From Antitrichia curtipendula (Eukaryota; Streptophyta; Bryopsida; Hypnales; Leucodontaceae), in contig OX579636.1 of the NCBI GenBank assembly GCA_951230915.1, positions 8,695,001 through 8,759,000 on the forward strand: DNA of 64,000 nt. Reading direction: 5' to 3'. Positions 60,430-64,000 of the stretch are shown piece after piece (position 1 is the stretch's first letter; each line of letters starts with the position of its first letter). A program made the position numbers and the translations under genes. The notes under the pieces were generated by a model. The model worked only from the letters and a program-made list of their open reading frames with translations, made no database searches and was not told the origin of the DNA.

Positions 60430-63400
60430 CACTATAAGAAAACCTTGTTTTAGGTACTGTTTTGAAAGAACAACAAAGGTTTTGTATGACAATAGCACAT
60501 TAGACCGTTTAATTTTGGAGGAGGTAGTTTTTTGTGGAATGCTGTGAAAGATGTCCGGATGTTTCTGCAAAAACATGATGATGTTAGATATGATGCATAT
60601 GGTTTTCCTAACATATTATGAAATATGATACCTTTTTAGTGAACGTGACAAAGAACATGGAAGTGCCACGTTGGCAAAGGCCCTTGGTTTCAATTTCTGT
60701 AAATTATAAAAATTCATTGCGGGCAGAGATAAAATCTTCACCAACAGGTGAAAATACAAGGACACGGAAACTCTTCAGAATAGTCTCTAAAAATGAATTG
60801 CTGTGAAGGATGTAGAATTTGAAGATTGCATTAATTTTTTTTAGTCATTCTATAAAAACACAGAATTCTTGTCTGTGTATTCCATGAATTCAATATTGCA
60901 TTGTAGCCTAAGTAAAGACAAAAAATATGTTTGATCATGTTCGTTTAGAATTAATTAATAAATCAACATCCATTATTAAGGATTTTCAAAGTTCTCTATA
61001 TTTTCTATGTTTGAATGTCAGTAGAAGGAAAATGAGCCCTAAGGAAAGCATTGCATGAGTATCCAAAGAGCTGAGAGCATTGGTCAAGAAAAAAAAATAC
61101 AATCTACATTATTTGAAAAAAAAAATTAAAAAAATTGTAGAGGCAGATTTGTATAATTAATTTGGAATTCACTTTTTTTTTTTTAACAATTTCTTTGGTT
61201 CAAGGAATCCATAATTGCTATATTAGAAACATTAGAAAAAGAATGGGTCTTGGGGAGGGTTTCTTCTCCTTCAGCAGTGAAGAGAAAAAAATTAAAAAAA
61301 TTAAATATATATATATATATAATTTATTTTTTTAATTAAAAAAAATTGAAAAAAAAAATTGACAAATTGATTACTGACGTGCACAAGGCTTGTCTACATT
61401 GGACTGCAATTTTGAAAATAAAAATACAATTTCTTTTTTTGAAATTTTTTTTGAAATTTTTTTTTACAGCAGCTATATTCACTGCTGTCTCAGATTTGGA
61501 GGCCCACTCCAAGGCCCATTCTTTTTCTAATGATATAAAGTGTCTGAAGAGAGCAATAAGAGTGGCAATTAGCCAATTATAACATGTTTGGAAGGGAGAA
61601 TTCATTATGTTTTTTTATATTTATATATATATATTATCTAGATTTATTTTTTCAATTATTAATTTTGATTTAGTTTATAATATTTTCAAAATATTGGTAG
61701 CTGTATGTTGGTTGAGAATATTGGTGTAATGTTTACATTGACAATGACAAGACCTTTTGAAACATGTAATGCCTGTTGTTTTCATAAAGTTCATGTACAT
61801 ATGGTTCTATGACAACAGTTTGAAGTATTCATGTCATAACATGTGACATTCTAAACACCGCTTTTGATGAAGTATTAAGTGTCTGTCTGTGCTACACTTG
61901 TTCAGTTGTGGCTTGGTCATGAGCATGGTTCGAAGATGATGTGATGTAGCTGCAGCCAACGGTTGCCGCTTCTCTTACAGGTTCAACACCTAGCATCTGA
62001 GGTTGCAAGCCAACAAAGTCCGCGTCGTTTCCCAAATCAATGATGTGTGGCAAAGGTTGTGGAAGTTCTATCGTTCCTCGTCTACCACGAACATCTGTTC
62101 GGTAGACAACCTTCCATCCACATCTGTTGGGGTTGTCTGAAAAGAACACTTGCTGACAATGGAATGGAAATGCAAATGAATCGGCATGTACCTTCCCATC
62201 CATGTGGTTGAAGTTAGCCACATTGAATCCGTATGTATCCCTCTCTATGTTTGGATGTCGAGGGTCATGGGATGTCCAAACCTAGTCATATACCAATACC
62301 GTTGTACAATGATTGCGGTAATCCAACTCCAATATTTCTTCAATGTAGCCAACGTACTCATCAATTCTTTCAATGGGTCGGCCATTGAAACCCCCCCAAC
62401 AAAGTTGCCTTGTAAATGAGGCTACCACACATGAATCATGGGTTACAAGCCCACCTTCGGAGCTTCGAACACGTAGATGCATTCCAAACGCATCATGTGG
62501 CGGTGCGACATTGCGAAGCGTTATGGTGGGTGCGCATACTGTACAATATCATCATGTACTTCTTCAGCAGCATGTAGTGCTGCTGTCACTCATGTTGTTA
62601 ACCAATCCGTAAAAGCTGGGAATTTGCACAGTTCAGGTGGGTATCTCAACATCATTGGAGGGCGATGACGGCGACATTCTTGTCGGAATGCATTTCGCTC
62701 TTCCCAACGGTGCCCTTTCAAAACTATGTACTCTCTATAAGATATAGTGAACAATCATTGTTAGTTACGCATTGGAAATGACTTGCATTAAAAATGACAA
62801 ATGTTTGCAGTACAACATTTAGAAACATATCTGCTGTATGTAACAATCATAACAAGCCATGCCCTCTATGATACTACAAAAGGTTTGCTGCATACTAGGG
62901 TCTTTATGTTAATGCCGCAAATGATGTGAACTGTGTGTTTCATTAGTACTCTGTAATGTCAGCACCACTCCTAAACACTGAAATAACATGTCTAAGAACA
63001 TTGCATTTTGGAAATCAGATGTACTCTTTGTGTTTGAAACACTCACTCTCGCCAATCTTGCAAGCTAGCCGCATTGTCAAGCACAAACGCATGCGCATAG
63101 TTGCACACATCATGTCGATGTGCGTACGTTTGGACGTAATCCTTCAGTGTCTTCATGTATCGTTCGATAGGATACATCCAATAGCAATGCACTGGCCCGC
63201 ATATAAAAAGTTGTTGAACAAGATGAACTAGAAGATGGGTCATCACATTCAAGAAGGTTGGAGGAAACTCCTTCTCTAGCAAGCATGTGGCCATTATGAC
63301 ATTCTGCATCATGTCATCATGCTTTGACTGTCAAATTTCTTTTTCATATAGTTTTTGGAAGACTCTACAAATTCGAATGATTGCACTAAGCACATTTTTG

Positions 63401-64000
63401 TCTAGGACATTCCAAATCGCCACAGGAAATACCTACAATGTTGAAAACAACAACCTTAAAAAACTTCTTATGGTCATTCAAAATGAATGTATAGTACATC
63501 TTGCTGTGTGTAAGTTTACTTCTACCATCATTTACATTCCATGCCAATCATTATTGACATGTGCCATATATATCTAGTGTGATTGGTGCCTTGGTGACAT
63601 AGAAAGCAATGTATGCTTGATGTATTGCCAATGGACTTGCTCCTTACAACATACAACTTTATATTGTTATGTAGGATGTCTATCACTATATTATACATCA
63701 AAATATATGTAGAAGTTTGGATTATCATCACATCACTTCCTCAAATGTTGGATATTAATGTAGTGATGTAGTATTGTACCTGTTGCATAAGGACATGGTA
63801 GTCATGGGTTTTCATGTATTGCAGTTTGCCATCCATCAGGCGCTTGTGAATGGAACCCACATAGTTTGAAGGGGTTCTTATTTTTGTGATGATTTCCACA
63901 AACTCCTTGCGCTCGTCTGGTTTTAGTACATATGGTGGATGTGGCATGTAGTATTCATCATGTTGGCGTTGTGGAGGTTGAAGCCAAATTTCTTCACGAA
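60430..64000 (-). mobile_element. Terminal part of a coding CACTA (En/Spm) transposon
   Basis: A CACTATAAGAAAACC terminus at 60430 matches the ends of the small CACTA element at 29284-30727, and the sequence just inside shares a gtgccacgttggcaaagg-type block with it. A TNP2-like transposase follows on the minus strand from 61892 and runs off the window edge, so the other terminus lies beyond 64000. The subterminal non-coding part includes a TA microsatellite at about 61305-61321 and A/T runs. Confidence 0.75.
61892..64000 (-). pseudogene. CACTA TNP2-like transposase, 3' part, decayed and truncated by window edge
   Basis: Reading right to left, exon 64000-63780 encodes PHPPYVLKPDERKEF and KTHDYHVLMQQ. 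It splices in phase to 63432-63048, which encodes LEKEFPPTFLNVMTHLLVHL and GPVHCYWMYPIERYMKTLK. These are hallmarks of the DUF4218 region of plant En/Spm-type transposases. A later frame (about 62482-61892) holds EEILELDYRN and FPFHCQQVFFSDNP, typical of the DUF4216 region. Intermediate coding near 62500-62740 (KGHRWEERNAFRQECRRHRP) fits the same protein. TGA at 63333-63331 and TAG at 62284-62282 are in frame, so the gene appears inactive as assembled. The 5' catalytic part is outside the window. Confidence 0.8.

Overview
This is a nuclear window from a land plant, most likely a seedless one (bryophyte, lycophyte or fern grade). The plant assignment rests on plant-type genes: a BAF250/LFR-like armadillo protein, a CBSX3-type twin-CBS protein, a BAHD acyltransferase and a plant cytochrome b561. 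All have GT-AG introns and GC-rich exons set in AT-rich intergenic DNA. The seedless placement is an inference.

Seven protein genes or gene relics can be supported. 7674-8495 (+) is a single-exon unknown membrane-anchored protein. 18282-19640 (+) is an LFR-like SWI/SNF subunit. 20942-25066 (-) is an eight-exon FAD-dependent monooxygenase. 35213-38339 (-) is a five-exon BAHD acyltransferase. 50199-52678 (-) is a hAT-type transposase-derived gene broken by one frameshift and two TAG codons. 54600-56376 (+) is a five-exon CBSX3. 57740-59187 (-) is a four-exon cytochrome b561. The right edge (60430 to beyond 64000) is the terminal part of a CACTA transposon with a decayed TNP2-like transposase on the minus strand. 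Exon borders were derived by hand and are phase-consistent.

The rest, about three quarters of the window, is transposon debris. The dominant signal is a set of roughly 0.2-1.2 kb non-autonomous elements. Nearly all are flanked by TTAA on both sides and carry terminal inverted repeats of the type YCCCTAAA-G or CCCCTCACCGCCCAAGG. At least twelve copies or relics are visible, several nested in one another, including a three-level nest at 12400-14607. TTAA target duplication with CCC-type ends is the signature of the piggyBac superfamily, which is unexpected in a land plant. This is the best candidate for an undescribed system here.

Other families present are CACTA elements with 3-bp duplications (29284-30727, 32302-32503, and 60430 onward), TAAGGTA-ended elements (6648-6937, 27863-28337, 32508-33005, 47779-48399), a 255-bp AAGG...CCTT MITE in two inverted copies, an internally palindromic repeat, and a perfect (TTG)n tract of about 435 bp upstream of the LFR gene.

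The protein genes are unrelated single-gene transcription units. No operon-like or biosynthetic cluster is evident.
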